The notes beneath the pieces were generated by a model that saw nothing but the letters and a program-made list of their open reading frames with translations, was not told where the DNA came from and searched no databases. The translations under genes were made by a program, and so were the position numbers. A DNA stretch of 64,000 nucleotides from MGIIb-Q1 sp964342465 (GTDB taxonomy: Archaea > Thermoplasmatota > Poseidoniia > Poseidoniales > Thalassarchaeaceae): contig CAYFFQ010000009.1 in the NCBI GenBank assembly GCA_964342465.1, forward strand, positions 4,337 to 68,336, read 5' to 3'. Positions 63,883-64,000 of this stretch are shown here, in pieces (positions within the stretch are counted from its first letter, which is position 1; each line of letters opens with the position of its first letter).

Positions 63883-64000
63883 GCGCTCATCGCTCCCCCC
63901 GCTCGGCTCCCACGCTGCGCAGCATCCTCACTCGGTGTGGGTCGGTCTCGCTTCCTGTGGTAATTCGTCAGCCCAACTCGCTTGGTGCGGTGCGTCGTCA

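Overview
The window looks like part of a chromosome scaffold from a marine, non-methanogenic euryarchaeon, most likely a Thermoplasmatota lineage such as Marine Group II (Poseidoniales). The archaeal evidence is deoxyhypusine synthase, a Bud32/KEOPS-type kinase, an Hjc-like resolvase, a UbiA/UbiD/geranylgeranyl-reductase group, an archaeal-type pilus operon (one VirB11/TadA-class ATPase with two TadB/TadC-like membrane proteins), a DUF63-like membrane protein, a UPF0200-like kinase, a His-type signal peptidase and a few TATA-like promoters. Lineage is inferred from gene content only; there is no rRNA in the window. The window holds one tRNA and about 46 protein genes, densely packed on both strands.

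Layout. 1-5.3 kb: acyl-CoA and aldehyde metabolism (3-hydroxyacyl-CoA dehydrogenase cut by the window edge, a PaaG-like isomerase, aldehyde dehydrogenase), a P-loop kinase, and an AlkB-type membrane di-iron hydroxylase. 5.3-10.5 kb: a five-gene type IV pilus-like operon on the minus strand. 11.3-16.5 kb: ABC exporter pair, enoyl-CoA hydratase, an acidic membrane protein, XTP pyrophosphatase and a Fluc fluoride channel. 16.6-22.6 kb: zinc-ribbon protein, Hjc-like nuclease, tRNA-Ile(GAT), a possible PRC-barrel protein, an AT-rich noncoding island, lysine 6-aminotransferase, a degenerate SDR-like protein and deoxyhypusine synthase. 23-31.6 kb: a minus-strand run UbiD-UbiA-SDR-UvrB-RimK, divergent from geranylgeranyl reductase. 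31.8-41.8 kb (plus strand): CcmF, FKBP isomerase, DUF63-like protein with an acidic repeat head, and a four-gene methylcrotonyl-CoA carboxylase operon. 42-52.6 kb: SerRS, a presenilin-like protease with a large ectodomain, FolC, dCMP deaminase, a UPF0200-like kinase and an Lhr-like helicase. 52.8-64 kb: a giant surface protein, signal peptidase, site-2 protease, Bud32-like kinase and quinolinate synthase.

Metabolically the genes suggest an aerobic or microaerobic heterotroph: fatty-acid and leucine catabolism (three crotonases, methylcrotonyl-CoA carboxylase), cytochrome c maturation, prenylated quinone or lipid chemistry, and an O2-dependent hydroxylase. Surface functions (pilus, secreted giant protein, three membrane proteases) are prominent.

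The most unusual property is the number of unrelated tandem-repeat arrays, with units of 13, 24, 26, 38, 48, 54, 56, 57 and 92 bp, in intergenic regions or inside genes. Several arrays contain the start or stop codon of the adjacent gene within the repeat unit. All five 100-N assembly gaps lie inside such repeats. A second unexplained pattern is AT-rich patches centred on the palindrome CAATTG, in both coding and noncoding DNA.
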